DNA of 64,000 nucleotides from Alphaproteobacteria bacterium 46_93_T64 (GCA_002163135.1 MAAN01000002.1:1-64000), one strand, 5' to 3'. Shown: positions 37,931 through 47,828, counted from the first letter of the stretch. Program-made: numbers and translations. The notes: a model not told the origin generated them from the sequence alone.

Positions 37931-37966
37931 AAAAGGGGGCCCTACGCTACGGGTCCCCTTTTTTTA
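37931..37966 (+). terminator. Strong terminator or attenuator between rplT and pheS
   Basis: AAAAGGGGGCCC (37931-37942) pairs with GGGTCCCCTTTT (37951-37962), followed by more T. It ends the rpmI-rplT message only a few bases before the pheS ribosome binding site, so it may also act as a read-through attenuator for pheST. Confidence 0.88.
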
Positions 37967-37978
37967 TTGGAAGAGACG

Positions 37979-39055
37979 ATGCAGGATATAGAAACGCTTG
38001 AAAGCGAGTTGTTGAGTGAAATCAACAACGCAAATGATCTGGATACGCTGGAAGCCGTCCGAATCTCCGCCCTGGGTAAAAAAGGCCGGGTTAGTCTGAT
38101 GATGCGTGGTTTAGGGAAAATGTCCCCGGACGAACGCCAAGTCGTGGCGCCAAAGCTGAACAACCTGAAACAATCCATCACCGTTGCCATCGATAATGCG
38201 AAGGCCGCCCTTAATTTGGCTGCGATGCAAGCGCGTCTGTCATCTGAACGGGTAGATGTGACCTTGCCGGTCCGCCCCGAAATGCAGGGACGCATTCATC
38301 CCATCAGTCAGGTAATGGACGAAATTACCGAGATCTTTGCAGATATGGGTTTCACCATTGCAGAAGGTCCGGATGTGGAAGATGATTTCCATAACTTTAC
38401 GGCGTTGAATATCCCGCCAGAGCACCCTGCACGTCAAATGCATGACACTTTCTATTTTCCTGAGAAGGAAGATGGCAGCCGTCAATTGCTTCGTACTCAT
38501 ACATCTTCAGTGCAAGTGCGTACGATGCAATCTGTTAAGCCGCCTCATCGAATTGTTGTTCCGGGCCGCACTTATCGAAGCGATTCTGATCAAACTCATA
38601 CGCCGATGTTTAACCAGATTGAAGGCTTGGTTATCGATAAAACCAGCCATATGGGACATCTAAAAGGTGTCTTGAAAGAATTCTGCCGTGCTTTCTTTGA
38701 AGTTGATGATGTGGAAATGCGTTTCCGCCCATCATACTTCCCGTTCACAGAACCTTCTGCCGAAATGGATATCCGCTGCACATTTGCCGGTGACCACATC
38801 AAAATCGGTGAAGGCGATGACTGGATGGAAATTTTGGGTTGCGGCATGGTCAATCCAAAGGTTCTTGCCCATTGCGGTATTGATCCAAATGAATATCAAG
38901 GTTTTGCATGGGGTATGGGGATCGACCGGATTGCGATGTTGAAATACGGTATTCCTGATCTGCGTGCTTTCTTTGATTCTGATTTGCGTTGGTTGAAACA
39001 TTACGGTTTTGTTCCAATGGATGTTCCAACTATCGGCGGAGGATTGTCGCGATGA
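37979..39055 (+). CDS. pheS: Phenylalanyl-tRNA synthetase alpha subunit
   Basis: A 358-residue catalytic alpha subunit of the (alpha-beta)2 enzyme that charges tRNA-Phe. An N-terminal coiled-coil of about 85 residues precedes the class II core: [50 protein letters not shown] and [18 protein letters not shown]. The ATG at 37979 has GGAAGAG before it. An in-frame TTG at 37967 is less likely. The TGA overlaps the pheT ATG by four bases. Confidence 0.97.
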   Translation: MQDIETLESELLSEINNANDLDTLEAVRISALGKKGRVSLMMRGLGKMSPDERQVVAPKLNNLKQSITVAIDNAKAALNLAAMQARLSSERVDVTLPVRPEMQGRIHPISQVMDEITEIFADMGFTIAEGPDVEDDFHNFTALNIPPEHPARQMHDTFYFPEKEDGSRQLLRTHTSSVQVRTMQSVKPPHRIVVPGRTYRSDSDQTHTPMFNQIEGLVIDKTSHMGHLKGVLKEFCRAFFEVDDVEMRFRPSYFPFTEPSAEMDIRCTFAGDHIKIGEGDDWMEILGCGMVNPKVLAHCGIDPNEYQGFAWGMGIDRIAMLKYGIPDLRAFFDSDLRWLKHYGFVPMDVPTIGGGLSR

Positions 39056-41460
39056 AATTTTCTGTCTCATGGCTCCGTGATCATCTGGAATTTGATGCCC
39101 CTCTAGAAGTACTTTCAGAAAAATTGACGTCTATCGGTCTAGAAGTCGAAGAAATTACCGACCGTGCAAAAGAATTGGAAGCTTTTCGCGTATGCCACGT
39201 TCTAAAAGCTGAGCAGCATCCCGATGCTGACCGCTTGCGCGTTTGTCAGGTGGATACCGGAACTGAAACTGTTCAGGTAGTATGTGGTGCCCCAAATGCC
39301 AAAACAGGCATGAAAGGTGTCTTCGCCCCATCCGGTGTTTATGTGCCGGGGACAGATTTGCTGTTGAAGCCATCAAAAATTCGTGGTGTTGAAAGTAACG
39401 GTATGTTGGTGTCTGAGCGCGAAATGGGCGTATCAGATGAACATGACGGTATTATTGAACTGCCTGAAAATACAGAAATTGGTCTTCAGTATGCTGTTCT
39501 TGCCGGTCTTGATGATCCGATCATCGAAATTGCGATCACACCTAACCACCAAGATGCCTTGGGCGTGTACGGTATCGCCCGCGATCTTGCAGCTGGTGGT
39601 TTTGGAACTTTAAAAGCACTTGATACTTCGGTTGTTGAAGGTGTCTATGACAGTCCGATTGATGTTGAACTAAGATTTGAAGCTTCGGAAGATCCGCTTC
39701 CTTGCTCCAAGTTTTTGGGCCGCTACGTTCGCGGCATCAAAAATGGCCCAAGCCCGAAATGGATGCAGGACCGTCTGATGTCTATCGGCTTACGCCCAAT
39801 TTCAGCACTTGTTGATATCACGAACTTTGTGACATTCGATCTTGGCCGTCCACTTCATGTGTTCGATGCAGATAAGCTGAACGGAAATATTCAGCCTCGC
39901 TTTGCGAGAGACGGTGAAACCGTTCTGGCGCTTGACGGTGAAGAATACACATTGTCATCTGCGGATTGTGTAATCGCTGATGATAGCGCCCCACAAGGTA
40001 TTGGCGGTGTTATGGGCGGTGAGACTAGTGGTTGTACCGAAGAGACAGTGAATGTCTTTATCGAAGCGGCGCTTTTCGATCCGATTTGTATTGCGACGAC
40101 TGGTCGTCGTTTGAATATTGAATCTGATGCGCGCTATCGGTTTGAGCGCGGTGTTGATCCAGATTTCGTCGAAACAGGTATGGAGATTGCTACGCGCTTA
40201 GTTATGGAGCTATGCGGCGGTGAACCAAGCCATGTAGTCTCTGACGGTAGTGGCCCTGAATGGAAGAAACAGGTCAACCTTCGTAAAACCCGTGTAAAAG
40301 ATCTTGGCGGTATAGAGGTTTCTGTTGATGAAATGATGCAGACACTGGATCGCCTAGGGTTTAATCCACAAGATGCTGGCGACAGTATTCTGACGGATGT
40401 CCCATCTTGGCGCATGGATATTGACGGTGAAGCGGATCTAGTTGAAGAAGTGATGCGTGTTCACGGCTATGACAATATTCCAGCCGTACCGTTACCACGG
40501 CTGACCACTGTGGCCATGCCTTCTGTGAATATTGCTCAGCGCCGCGTAAGAACCGCAAAACGCGCACTTGCTTGCCGCGGAATGATTGAAGCTGTCACAT
40601 ATTCTTTCTTACCACGTGCCCATGCGGATTTGTTTGGCGGCGTTGATGACAGCATTGTTCTTGCAAACCCTATCAGTTCGGATCTGGACGCTATGCGTCC
40701 TTCATTGCTACCAAACTTGGTTGCAGCGGCTGGACGTAATCAGGCACGCGGCTATAACGATATCTGTTTGTTTGAAGTGGCCGGTGAATATCACTCCGAC
40801 GCACCAGATGGGCAGAAAACAGTTGCCGCCGGTATTCGTGCCGGTGCCAGTGGCGGTCGTCATTGGGATGGTGCTGGCCGCGCCTATGATCTATTTGACG
40901 TGAAAGCAGATGTACTTGATCTGCTGGAAGCTGTCGGTGGACCAGCTGCAACTGCACAAATTACAACAGGTGCCCCTGAATGGTATCATCCCGGTCGCTC
41001 CGGCGTTGTTCAGTTGGGACCAAAAAACCGCCTTGCTGTTTTTGGTGAGTTGCATCCTGCTGTTCTTGATGCGATGAAAGTGAAAGGCCCTGTCATGGGG
41101 TTTGAGCTTTATTTGGATAATATCCCGAAACCAAAAGGAGCCCGTAAAACGGCAAAAGATCCTCTAAAGGTTTCTGATTATCAAGCAGTTGAACGTGACT
41201 TTGCGTTTATCATGGATGCAGATGTACCATCAGATAAAGTTCTACGTGCAGCCAAAGGGGCTGACAAAAAATTGATATCTGAAGCCACAATCTTTGACAT
41301 TTATGAAGGCGCATCTGTTGGTGAAGGCATGAAATCCGTCGCCCTTTCAGTGCGGTTGGAACCCAAAGATGGCACCCTTACAGATGAAGAAATCGAAGCA
41401 GTCGCTGCCAAAGTGATTGCCAATGTGGAAAAAACCAGCGGCGGTACATTACGGCGCTAG
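39052..41460 (+). CDS. pheT: Phenylalanyl-tRNA synthetase beta subunit
   Basis: An 802-residue beta subunit. It begins with [17 protein letters not shown], has an OB-fold EMAP-like tRNA-binding domain (about 40-150), B3/B4 editing domains (about 210-400), the B5 domain, a catalytically inactive class II-like core and a C-terminal ferredoxin-like anticodon-binding domain (about 710-802, [15 protein letters not shown]). It recognises tRNA-Phe and hydrolyses Tyr-tRNA-Phe. GGAGG before the ATG and the ATGA overlap with pheS show translational coupling. Confidence 0.97.
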   Translation: MKFSVSWLRDHLEFDAPLEVLSEKLTSIGLEVEEITDRAKELEAFRVCHVLKAEQHPDADRLRVCQVDTGTETVQVVCGAPNAKTGMKGVFAPSGVYVPGTDLLLKPSKIRGVESNGMLVSEREMGVSDEHDGIIELPENTEIGLQYAVLAGLDDPIIEIAITPNHQDALGVYGIARDLAAGGFGTLKALDTSVVEGVYDSPIDVELRFEASEDPLPCSKFLGRYVRGIKNGPSPKWMQDRLMSIGLRPISALVDITNFVTFDLGRPLHVFDADKLNGNIQPRFARDGETVLALDGEEYTLSSADCVIADDSAPQGIGGVMGGETSGCTEETVNVFIEAALFDPICIATTGRRLNIESDARYRFERGVDPDFVETGMEIATRLVMELCGGEPSHVVSDGSGPEWKKQVNLRKTRVKDLGGIEVSVDEMMQTLDRLGFNPQDAGDSILTDVPSWRMDIDGEADLVEEVMRVHGYDNIPAVPLPRLTTVAMPSVNIAQRRVRTAKRALACRGMIEAVTYSFLPRAHADLFGGVDDSIVLANPISSDLDAMRPSLLPNLVAAAGRNQARGYNDICLFEVAGEYHSDAPDGQKTVAAGIRAGASGGRHWDGAGRAYDLFDVKADVLDLLEAVGGPAATAQITTGAPEWYHPGRSGVVQLGPKNRLAVFGELHPAVLDAMKVKGPVMGFELYLDNIPKPKGARKTAKDPLKVSDYQAVERDFAFIMDADVPSDKVLRAAKGADKKLISEATIFDIYEGASVGEGMKSVALSVRLEPKDGTLTDEEIEAVAAKVIANVEKTSGGTLRR

Positions 41461-41476
41461 AAAAGAATAGGGGACT

Positions 41477-41497
41477 GGAGGGCGAACACCGCCCTCC
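41477..41497 (+). other. Hairpin after pheT
   Basis: A perfect 8-bp stem GGAGGGCG / CGCCCTCC (41477-41484 with 41490-41497) without a following T-run. It sits between pheT and the thioesterase gene and may stabilise the upstream message or slow read-through. Confidence 0.5.
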
Positions 41498-41522
41498 TAA
41501 ACCTTTATCAGGAAAAATATTG

Positions 41523-41975
41523 ATGTCAGTAAACATCCCTTCGGGGTTTGAACGCTTTGCGCGGTTACCGGGATTTTTAGAAACAACGGGGCCGCTCTAT
41601 GTAAAGTATGACGGCGATCAGGCGTTTCTTGGCATTCGGGTAGAAGAAAAGCACTGCAACATTGCGAACATTTGCCACGGCGGCATGATAATGACGCTGG
41701 CTGATATGCAGTTGGGTGTGGGTTCACAAGTTCAGTTGAAACTTAGAAAATTTCTGCCAACTGTACATATGAGTGGTGATTTCGTCGCGCCATCCCCTTT
41801 GGGAGTTTGGTTACAAGGAAGCACTCAGGTTATTAAACAGACCCGTAAAACACTTTTCGCAACCTGTATCCTAACGGCAGATGGTGAAACGGTCTTTAGC
41901 GGATCTGGGATTATGAAAATTCCAAGTGATAATGGCGGCCAATTCTCAGATATTATACTTTCAGAGCGTGGCTAA
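41523..41975 (+). CDS. PaaI-like hotdog-fold thioesterase
   Basis: A 150-residue acyl-CoA thioesterase-family protein. The hotdog signature is CHGGMIMTLADMQLG (about residues 49-63), with HMSGDFVAPSPLGVWLQG forming the next strands, as in PaaI/YbgC relatives. It probably hydrolyses an acyl- or aryl-CoA in the cytosol. The substrate is unknown. The ATG at 41523 has AGGA upstream; TTG at 41520 is an alternative. It lies between pheT and lepA on the same strand. Confidence 0.85.
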   Translation: MSVNIPSGFERFARLPGFLETTGPLYVKYDGDQAFLGIRVEEKHCNIANICHGGMIMTLADMQLGVGSQVQLKLRKFLPTVHMSGDFVAPSPLGVWLQGSTQVIKQTRKTLFATCILTADGETVFSGSGIMKIPSDNGGQFSDIILSERG

Positions 41976-42035
41976 TATTTAAAGTTTAACGTATATTCTT
42001 TTAAGCGATTTTCTTGCTTTAGATAGTGATATAAA

Positions 42036-43838
42036 ATGACAGACCTTAGCAAAATTAGAAACTTTTCGATCATTGCCCATATCGATCATGGAAAGTCCAC
42101 CCTTGCGGACCGCCTTATTCAGGATTGCGGTGGTCTCGATAAGCGGGAAATGCTGCAACAGGTTCTCGATAGCATGGATATCGAGCGGGAACGCGGTATC
42201 ACCATCAAGTCACAAACCGTGCGTTTGCTGTACAAGGCGCAGGACGGCGAAACCTATACGCTGAACCTTATTGACACACCAGGCCATGTGGACTTTGCCT
42301 ATGAGGTGAACAGATCGCTTTCTGCTTGTGAGGGATCGCTGCTCGTTGTGGACGCAAGTCAGGGTGTGGAAGCGCAGACCCTTGCCAATGTCTACCAAGC
42401 TATTGAAGTTAATCACGAGATTATTCCGGTTTTGAACAAGGTTGACCTGGCTTCCGCCGATGTTGATCGTGTCGTTGAACAAATTGAGGATGTGATCGGT
42501 ATTGATGCCAGCGGTGCTATTTCAGTTTCTGCGAAAACGGGGCTTGGTATTGATGAAGTTCTGGAAGCCGTTGTTAATCATATGCCGGCGCCAAGCGGCG
42601 ATAGAGACAAGCCGTTGCAGGCACTCTTGATCGACAGTTGGTATGACGCATATCTCGGTGTTGTGGTTCTGTTCCGTGTCCGTGAAGGAACCATTCGTAA
42701 AGGGCAGAAAATCCGTATGATGGAGACCAGTGCCTCATACTTGGTGGATCGCGTGGGTGTGTTTACGCCAAAAGGTCTGATTGTTGACGAACTTGGACCC
42801 GGCGAAATCGGGTTTATGACAGCCGCTATTAAAGAAGTTGCGGATACTAAAGTGGGTGACACGATCACGGATGATCGTAAACCTGCGCTTGAACCACTTC
42901 CCGGTTTTAAGCCAAATCAGCCTGTTGTTTTCTGCGGGTTGTTCCCTGTGGATTCAGCCGATTTTACAGAGCTTAAATCAAGCCTTGGCAAATTGCGTTT
43001 GAATGATGCCAGCTTCTCGTTCGAAGCAGAAACATCTGCGGCGTTGGGCTTCGGTTTCCGGTGTGGCTTCCTTGGGCTTCTGCATCTTGAAATCGTTCAG
43101 GAGCGACTGGAACGTGAGTTTGATCTTGATCTGATCACAACAGCCCCGTCCGTGGTTTATAATATTTATCTAACCAATGGCGAACTTCTGAAACTTCATA
43201 ATCCAGCAGATATGCCAGATATTATGAAAGTGGACAGAATTGAAGAGCCGCTTATTAAAGCGACGATCATGGTGCCAGATGAATATCTGGGGCCGGTTCT
43301 TAAGCTCTGCGAAGATAAGCGCGGTGTTCAAGTGGATCTTACCTATGCCGGTAACCGGGCGTTGGTTGTATACCGTCTACCGCTCAATGAAGTGGTTTTC
43401 GATTTCTACGATCGCCTTAAATCCATAAGCCGCGGGTATGCCAGTTTCGACTATGAAATGGATGGGTACGAGGAAAGTGACCTCGTTAAACTCAGTATTC
43501 TCGTGAACTCAGATCCTGTTGATGCGCTTGCCATGCTGGTGCATCGCGGTCAGGCAGAGGCACGCGGCCGACACCTTTGTGAGCGTCTCAAATCCTTGAT
43601 CCCGCGTCAGCTATTTAAAATTGCATTGCAGGCCGCTATTGGCGGCAAGGTGGTCGCACGTGAGACCATCAGCGCCATGCGCAAAGACGTGACCGCCAAA
43701 TGTTATGGCGGCGATATCACACGTAAGAAGAAACTGCTTGAGAAGCAGAAGAAGGGTAAGAAGCGCATGCGCTCTGTGGGTAACGTTGAAATCCCGCAAG
43801 AGGCTTTCCTTGCGGCCCTTAAAATGGGGGATGACTAA
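42036..43838 (+). CDS. lepA: Elongation factor 4
   Basis: A 600-residue translational GTPase that acts on stalled or late-stage ribosomes. G1 is AHIDHGKST (about residues 14-22), G2 [11 protein letters not shown]3 DTPGH and G4 NKVD. Domains II, III and V resemble EF-G, and the LepA-specific C-terminal domain ends with [29 protein letters not shown]. Full length and intact. Confidence 0.97.
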   Translation: MTDLSKIRNFSIIAHIDHGKSTLADRLIQDCGGLDKREMLQQVLDSMDIERERGITIKSQTVRLLYKAQDGETYTLNLIDTPGHVDFAYEVNRSLSACEGSLLVVDASQGVEAQTLANVYQAIEVNHEIIPVLNKVDLASADVDRVVEQIEDVIGIDASGAISVSAKTGLGIDEVLEAVVNHMPAPSGDRDKPLQALLIDSWYDAYLGVVVLFRVREGTIRKGQKIRMMETSASYLVDRVGVFTPKGLIVDELGPGEIGFMTAAIKEVADTKVGDTITDDRKPALEPLPGFKPNQPVVFCGLFPVDSADFTELKSSLGKLRLNDASFSFEAETSAALGFGFRCGFLGLLHLEIVQERLEREFDLDLITTAPSVVYNIYLTNGELLKLHNPADMPDIMKVDRIEEPLIKATIMVPDEYLGPVLKLCEDKRGVQVDLTYAGNRALVVYRLPLNEVVFDFYDRLKSISRGYASFDYEMDGYEESDLVKLSILVNSDPVDALAMLVHRGQAEARGRHLCERLKSLIPRQLFKIALQAAIGGKVVARETISAMRKDVTAKCYGGDITRKKKLLEKQKKGKKRMRSVGNVEIPQEAFLAALKMGDD

Positions 43839-43848
43839 CCGTCATCCC
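43828..43848. terminator. Hairpin between convergent lepA and membrane-protein genes
   Basis: Perfect stem GGGATGAC / GTCATCCC (43828-43835 with 43841-43848) includes the lepA stop codon and lies 7 bases before the convergent reverse gene's stop. There is no clear T-run, so termination is only suggested. Confidence 0.4.
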
Positions 43849-43854
43849 TAACGT

Positions 43855-44175
43855 TTAGCTAAGATATTTCCGCGGGGCAAAACGGTCTTTTCTGTTTCGA
43901 AACAAAACCGAAAGAACGACCCCCGGGACTAGGAATGTCACCCATGCTGGCCACAGCAACAGTGCCACGATTACGGGATCCCAAAGCGCGGGAAGTAGAT
44001 ACCGCTGGATAATGGCTTGAGTGAAGTTGAGGCTGTTAGAATCAAACTCGAACCAAAGCTGCCCAAGAAGTTGCGGTGCCCATTCACCGGCCCTGAGTGA
44101 TGCCAGCACTTCAACGCCTATCAGCATCAAGCCAATAATAATCAGTAGCCACCCTATCAGTCGTCCAATAATCAC
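43855..44175 (-). CDS. Small membrane protein of unknown function
   Basis: A 106-residue protein with an N-terminal helix (IGRLIGWLLIIIGLMLIGVEVLASL) and a C-terminal helix pair (PVIVALLLWPAWVTFLVPGVVLSVLF), joined by a region with GEWAPQLLGQLWFEFDSNSLNFTQAIIQRYLLP. The tail is basic (RNRKDRFAPRKY), so the C-terminus is probably cytosolic. I believe similar proteins occur in other alphaproteobacteria, but I know no function. The start is GTG with GGGGA before it. Confidence 0.75.
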   Translation of the reverse strand: MIIGRLIGWLLIIIGLMLIGVEVLASLRAGEWAPQLLGQLWFEFDSNSLNFTQAIIQRYLLPALWDPVIVALLLWPAWVTFLVPGVVLSVLFRNRKDRFAPRKYLS

Positions 44176-44299
44176 GATAATCCCCAGTAATCAACGCCCT
44201 AGGGGATATTTTACCCCTATAAATCAGCAAGATATCCATAACCTAACGCCATTCAAGTGGCGGTTTCAACGTTTTTCGCCCTGCAGGTGGTTTGCAGGC

Positions 44300-44327
44300 T
44301 TGCATTCTGTGACTTGTTGGGTATATT
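44300..44327 (+). promoter_or_regulatory. Promoter of tRNA-Ser
   Basis: TTGCAT (44300-44305), a 16-base spacer and TATATT (44322-44327), placing the transcript start near 44334, about 25 bases before the mature tRNA. Confidence 0.6.
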
Positions 44328-44358
44328 CCCCCGATCCCAATGCATTGGGATCCCCTGC

Positions 44359-44448
44359 GGAGGGGTGGCCGAGTGGCTGAAGGCGCACGCTTGGAAAGCG
44401 TGTATACGGGAGACCGTATCCGGGGTTCGAATCCCCGTCCCTCCGCCA
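44359..44448 (+). tRNA. tRNA-Ser (anticodon GGA)
   Basis: A 90-base class II tRNA. The acceptor stem GGAGGGG pairs with TCCCTCC (last pair G-U), the D-arm has GGCCGAGTGGCTGAAGGC, the anticodon loop is CTTGGAAAG, and the long variable arm is formed around TACGG/CCGTA. The T-arm is CGGGGTTCGAATCCCCG. CCA is encoded. GGA reads UCC and UCU serine codons. Confidence 0.98.
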
Positions 44449-44769
44449 TTTACTCTATTCAACTCATTGAAAAATAGGCGATATATAAACTGTTTCTCAT
44501 TTTGGGGTGCAAATAAGATCTGGACCTTGTGTATTGTACTCCCCTTTTTACATCATAATTCAATATATATCCTGTCGTGCCTAAGGGAGTACGCTTTAAT
44601 CAGGATGAGATGTCGCGGAACAATAAAAGCGGACATCAAGCTTCCGCTGATCCACTCAAAGCAGACATTAATCGCGGCCGCTGCTATAGTCTGTTCTGTG
44701 CCAACAACAGACATTGGGATTTTCGCTGCCTGCGTCTCCAGTCTATTCTTTTCGCTTCCATTTGGATGG

Positions 44770-45654
44770 TTAGGGTTTTCCGCAAAATACCAACTTGAGT
44801 AATCTACAGCTTTCCTTAGTGGCAAACGCAGGGGTCGTCTTCATAACCAACCGCCTTTGAAGTGTGAGTTTATGTTCAAACGGAGAAACCAACTCTCCGC
44901 TTTCGAGAGCTGGCGCGACCAAAGCCTCATGTGCCATTAGCACCCCCGCACCATGACGTGCTTCCTCCAACGCAACCGAGAAAAGTGAATAAACCGGACC
45001 CAGCGTCGGCAATTTCTTGTCACCAGGAACCGATGATAACCACAGTTTCCAGTCTTCTGTCCAAGTGCTGTCGTGCAATAGAGTTTCATTTCTCAACGCT
45101 GATACTGAGCCTAGCCGCGAACCGATTTCAGGATTGCAAACCGGGAATATGCAATCCTGAAAAATTTCGGTATCACCCTTTTCCATAGGTCCGTCTTCGA
45201 AGAATAGGGTGACGTCAAAGGGTTCTCTCAACAAATTGGGCATGGTTTCGACAGCAATGACGGAAACAGATATATCCGGCGCAACTTGTCTAAGGTTTCC
45301 CAAGCGTTCGGATAACCAAAGTTGTGCAATCGCTGGCAAGGTTGCGATCCTGATTTTTTTGGGTGCTGCCTTAGTGCGCAGGGCCTGAACGGCTTCACTT
45401 AGCCGATCGAATGCCACTGAAAAATCCGGCAACAACTCTTCCCCCAGCGGTGTCAACACAACGCCCCGTGTATTGCGGGCGAAAAGCGGTGACTCTGCCC
45501 ATGCCTCGAGAGACTTTATGTGTTGAGCAATGGCCCCGGGAGTGACGCAAAGCTCTTCCGCGGCAGCCGTGAAACTGCCAAGTCGGGCAGCCGATTCAAA
45601 GGCGCGCAAAGCGTTGAGATGTGGCCCTTTGGGGCGTGGTGGGGCTACTGACAT
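44770..45654 (-). CDS. LysR-family transcriptional regulator
   Basis: A 294-residue regulator. Its winged helix-turn-helix is at about residues 12-70 (LNALRAFESAARLGSFTAAAEEL, then TPGAIAQHIKSLE), similar to the GcvA branch. The periplasmic-binding-like effector domain fills the rest. The ATG at 45654 has AGGTC before it. It is divergent from an SHMT-family gene across 134 bases holding a palindrome, so that gene is its probable target. Confidence 0.9.
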   Translation of the reverse strand: MSVAPPRPKGPHLNALRAFESAARLGSFTAAAEELCVTPGAIAQHIKSLEAWAESPLFARNTRGVVLTPLGEELLPDFSVAFDRLSEAVQALRTKAAPKKIRIATLPAIAQLWLSERLGNLRQVAPDISVSVIAVETMPNLLREPFDVTLFFEDGPMEKGDTEIFQDCIFPVCNPEIGSRLGSVSALRNETLLHDSTWTEDWKLWLSSVPGDKKLPTLGPVYSLFSVALEEARHGAGVLMAHEALVAPALESGELVSPFEHKLTLQRRLVMKTTPAFATKESCRLLKLVFCGKP

Positions 45655-45687
45655 TTTTTGACCTAGTTTTTCTACGCGAAATTTATA

Positions 45688-45702
45688 GCAAATCTGATTT
45701 GC
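45688..45702. promoter_or_regulatory. Candidate LysR operator
   Basis: A perfect 7-bp inverted repeat GCAAATC-T-GATTTGC lies in the divergent region between the LysR gene and the SHMT-family gene. LysR regulators usually bind T-N11-A palindromes in such positions; this one contains that pattern. Confidence 0.5.
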
Positions 45703-45788
45703 AGAAACCACCCAAAACAGGAATGATTTGGAAGAAATAACAAGGCAAAAATTACTTTAATTCCCATATCACAGTCGAGAGGTCTCCC

Positions 45789-47054
45789 ATGTCGGCACAT
45801 TTTCAGAATAACGTTTCTATAGTTGATCCTCTTGTCGCGAACGCGCTTTTGAATGAGAAAAAACGCCAGCAAGACCAAATCGAGTTGATCGCCTCAGAAA
45901 ACATTGTCAGTCGTGCCGTGTTGGACGCGCTGGGGCACGAAATGACCAACAAGACACTTGAAGGTTATCCCGGCAATCGATTCCATGGTGGAGGAAAGTT
46001 CGTGGATATTGTTGAACAGGCGGCAATAGACAGGGCCAAAAAGCTCTTTGGATGCGGCTATGCGAATGTACAACCGCACTCTGGAAGTCAGGCTAACCTT
46101 GCTGTGTTTTTCTTGCTACTAAAACCTGAAGACAGAGTGCTTTCGCTGGACCTGGCGGCAGGCGGGCATTTATCGCATGGTCTTAAGGCCAATCTTTCAG
46201 GACGCTGGTTCGAGGCACATCATTATGGAGTAGATGCAGAAAGCGAAGCTATCAACTATGACGAACTGGAAAAGCTAGCTTATAAAATTCAGCCCAAACT
46301 GCTTATCGCGGGTGGGTCGGCTTACCCACGTGAAATCGATTTTGAACGCATGGGTCAAATAGCTAAAAAGGTAGGCGCCTGGTTGCACGTTGATATGGCG
46401 CATATTGCAGGGCTTGTGGCGGCTGGTGTACATCCATCTCCCTTCCCGCACGCTGACATCGTGACTTGCACGACGACCAAAACGCTGCGTGGTCCCCGTG
46501 GCGGACTGATACTTACGAACAATGAAGACTGGATGAAACGTTTGCAGGCTGCTGTCTTCCCTGGTGTGCAGGGATCGATCCACACGCAGGTTCTGGCAGC
46601 CAAGGCGATCTGTCTGGGTGAGGCGTTGACAGATGACTTCAAGAATTATGCTGCACAGGTCAAAACCAATGCGGTGACGATGGCGGAAACTCTGATTAAT
46701 CGCGGAATTCGTATTGTATCAGGGGGGACTGACACACATATCGTATTGTTGGACTTGTCTTCCAAGGGCTTAACCGGCAAACAGGCCGAAGTGGTTCTGG
46801 AAATGGCCAATATCACTTCCAACAAGAATGCTATTCCCAACGACAGCACGCGCCCGCCGGAATGGGTGGGACTGCGACTGGGTACTGGAGCGGCAACATC
46901 GCGTGGAATGAAAGAGGCGGAGTTCAAGAAGCTGGGCGAGATGATTGCTAATCTGATTGATGCCGAAGCCGCTGGCGATGTTCGGGCAATTGTGGACCGG
47001 TGCTCTGCTCAAGTCGCCGAGCTTTGCTCCAAGTTTCCTGTTTACAAGGAATAA
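45789..47054 (+). CDS. SHMT-family enzyme, candidate alpha-methylserine hydroxymethyltransferase
   Basis: A 421-residue PLP enzyme with the full SHMT fold. The PLP lysine is Lys231 in TTTKTLRGPRGG, and VDMAHIAGLV and QPHSGSQAN are intact. Compared with E. coli GlyA, several active-site residues differ: Tyr55 is Thr56, the RYYGGCE loop reads RFHGGGK (Tyr64 to Phe, Tyr65 to His), and His228 before the lysine is Thr230. Glu57 is kept (Glu58). I associate Thr at position 55 with alpha-methylserine hydroxymethyltransferases, which move a hydroxymethyl group to D-alanine. The dedicated LysR neighbour also argues against the housekeeping GlyA. It could still be a second SHMT. Confidence 0.75.
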   Translation: MSAHFQNNVSIVDPLVANALLNEKKRQQDQIELIASENIVSRAVLDALGHEMTNKTLEGYPGNRFHGGGKFVDIVEQAAIDRAKKLFGCGYANVQPHSGSQANLAVFFLLLKPEDRVLSLDLAAGGHLSHGLKANLSGRWFEAHHYGVDAESEAINYDELEKLAYKIQPKLLIAGGSAYPREIDFERMGQIAKKVGAWLHVDMAHIAGLVAAGVHPSPFPHADIVTCTTTKTLRGPRGGLILTNNEDWMKRLQAAVFPGVQGSIHTQVLAAKAICLGEALTDDFKNYAAQVKTNAVTMAETLINRGIRIVSGGTDTHIVLLDLSSKGLTGKQAEVVLEMANITSNKNAIPNDSTRPPEWVGLRLGTGAATSRGMKEAEFKKLGEMIANLIDAEAAGDVRAIVDRCSAQVAELCSKFPVYKE

Positions 47055-47161
47055 GTCACCTTCGCAGGCACGAATTCAATCAAAAGAAACTCGAAAAAAC
47101 ACCAGGACGTTTCTTTGCTATTCATAAACTCATGAAGATCATATCTTTAGGGATACAAAAA

Positions 47162-47701
47162 ATGAAATCTACTAGGAAATTGCGAACTTTTATGTGCAGC
47201 ATGCTGTTAGGTATGATTATGGCGGTTGGGCTTGCCCAGCAATCAACGAATGCTCATACCGTTGGAATTGGCGACACCATCTTGGGAGATACCGCTACAA
47301 TATGGATGACGTCTTACCATGCTGAGTCGCCAATCTTCGATGGCGGCATTACGCTGACCGGACCAGGCTTTGCAAACGTCTTGGTTTCTTTTGACACAGC
47401 CATCAGTACGTCACTACCACCTGGTGCCTATGATTATTCAGACACTTCATATACAAGCACTGTAGCCATGTTGCAGAGTGTGACACATACCGGTCTTGCA
47501 GATGGCGTCTATAGTTATGTGTTCGGTGGGTCCGCGAGTTCCGCTTGGAGACACGAAAATACGTCCGTAGTCTCAGACTATGCCGGGTCCTTCACAATTT
47601 CAGCCGTGCCGCTGCCTGCCGCACTCCCACTATTTGCTGCGGCTCTTACTGGGCTGGGCTTCGCCGGATATTGCAGACGCAAAGCTAGTAAGGCTGCCTG
47701 A
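47162..47701 (+). CDS. Exported protein with VPLPA-CTERM sorting signal
   Basis: A 179-residue protein. It has a signal peptide (residues about 1-33, basic start and a hydrophobic core ending near TNAHT), a beta-rich domain of about 110 residues with many Thr, Ser and Gly, and a C-terminal tripartite tail: VPLPAALPLF, a hydrophobic helix and a basic end (GYCRRKASKAA). The tail is the VPLPA-CTERM type processed by an exosortase. No exosortase gene is in the window. The ATG at 47162 has AGGG upstream. The function is unknown; such proteins are often surface or matrix components. Confidence 0.82.
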   Translation: MKSTRKLRTFMCSMLLGMIMAVGLAQQSTNAHTVGIGDTILGDTATIWMTSYHAESPIFDGGITLTGPGFANVLVSFDTAISTSLPPGAYDYSDTSYTSTVAMLQSVTHTGLADGVYSYVFGGSASSAWRHENTSVVSDYAGSFTISAVPLPAALPLFAAALTGLGFAGYCRRKASKAA

Positions 47702-47803
47702 CATGAACTGCACATAGATTAGAGATTGCGGCAGTCTTCGTGCTGGCGTCGCAAACGCAAAACCCAAGTCACTGCATGACGAGCGTTGCATACGAGTTTA
47801 CAG

Positions 47804-47828
47804 AGCGGTCCTTCGGGGCCGCTTTTTG
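47804..47828 (+). terminator. Terminator after the VPLPA-CTERM gene
   Basis: An 8-bp stem AGCGGTCC / GGGCCGCT-type (47804-47811 with 47816-47823, one G-U) closed by a TTCG tetraloop and followed by TTTTT. It lies about 100 bases downstream of the stop codon. Confidence 0.85.

Noticed and set aside
44449-44769. Possible short gene between tRNA-Ser and the LysR gene
   Set aside because: No frame has a ribosome binding site or family match; only the short GGACATT-like repeats are visible.
44257-44802. A 181-codon forward frame across tRNA-Ser
   Set aside because: It reads through the tRNA gene; the product has no coherent domain.
45655-45788. Glycine riboswitch before the SHMT-like gene
   Set aside because: The conserved glycine aptamer sequences are absent; only a LysR-type palindrome is seen.
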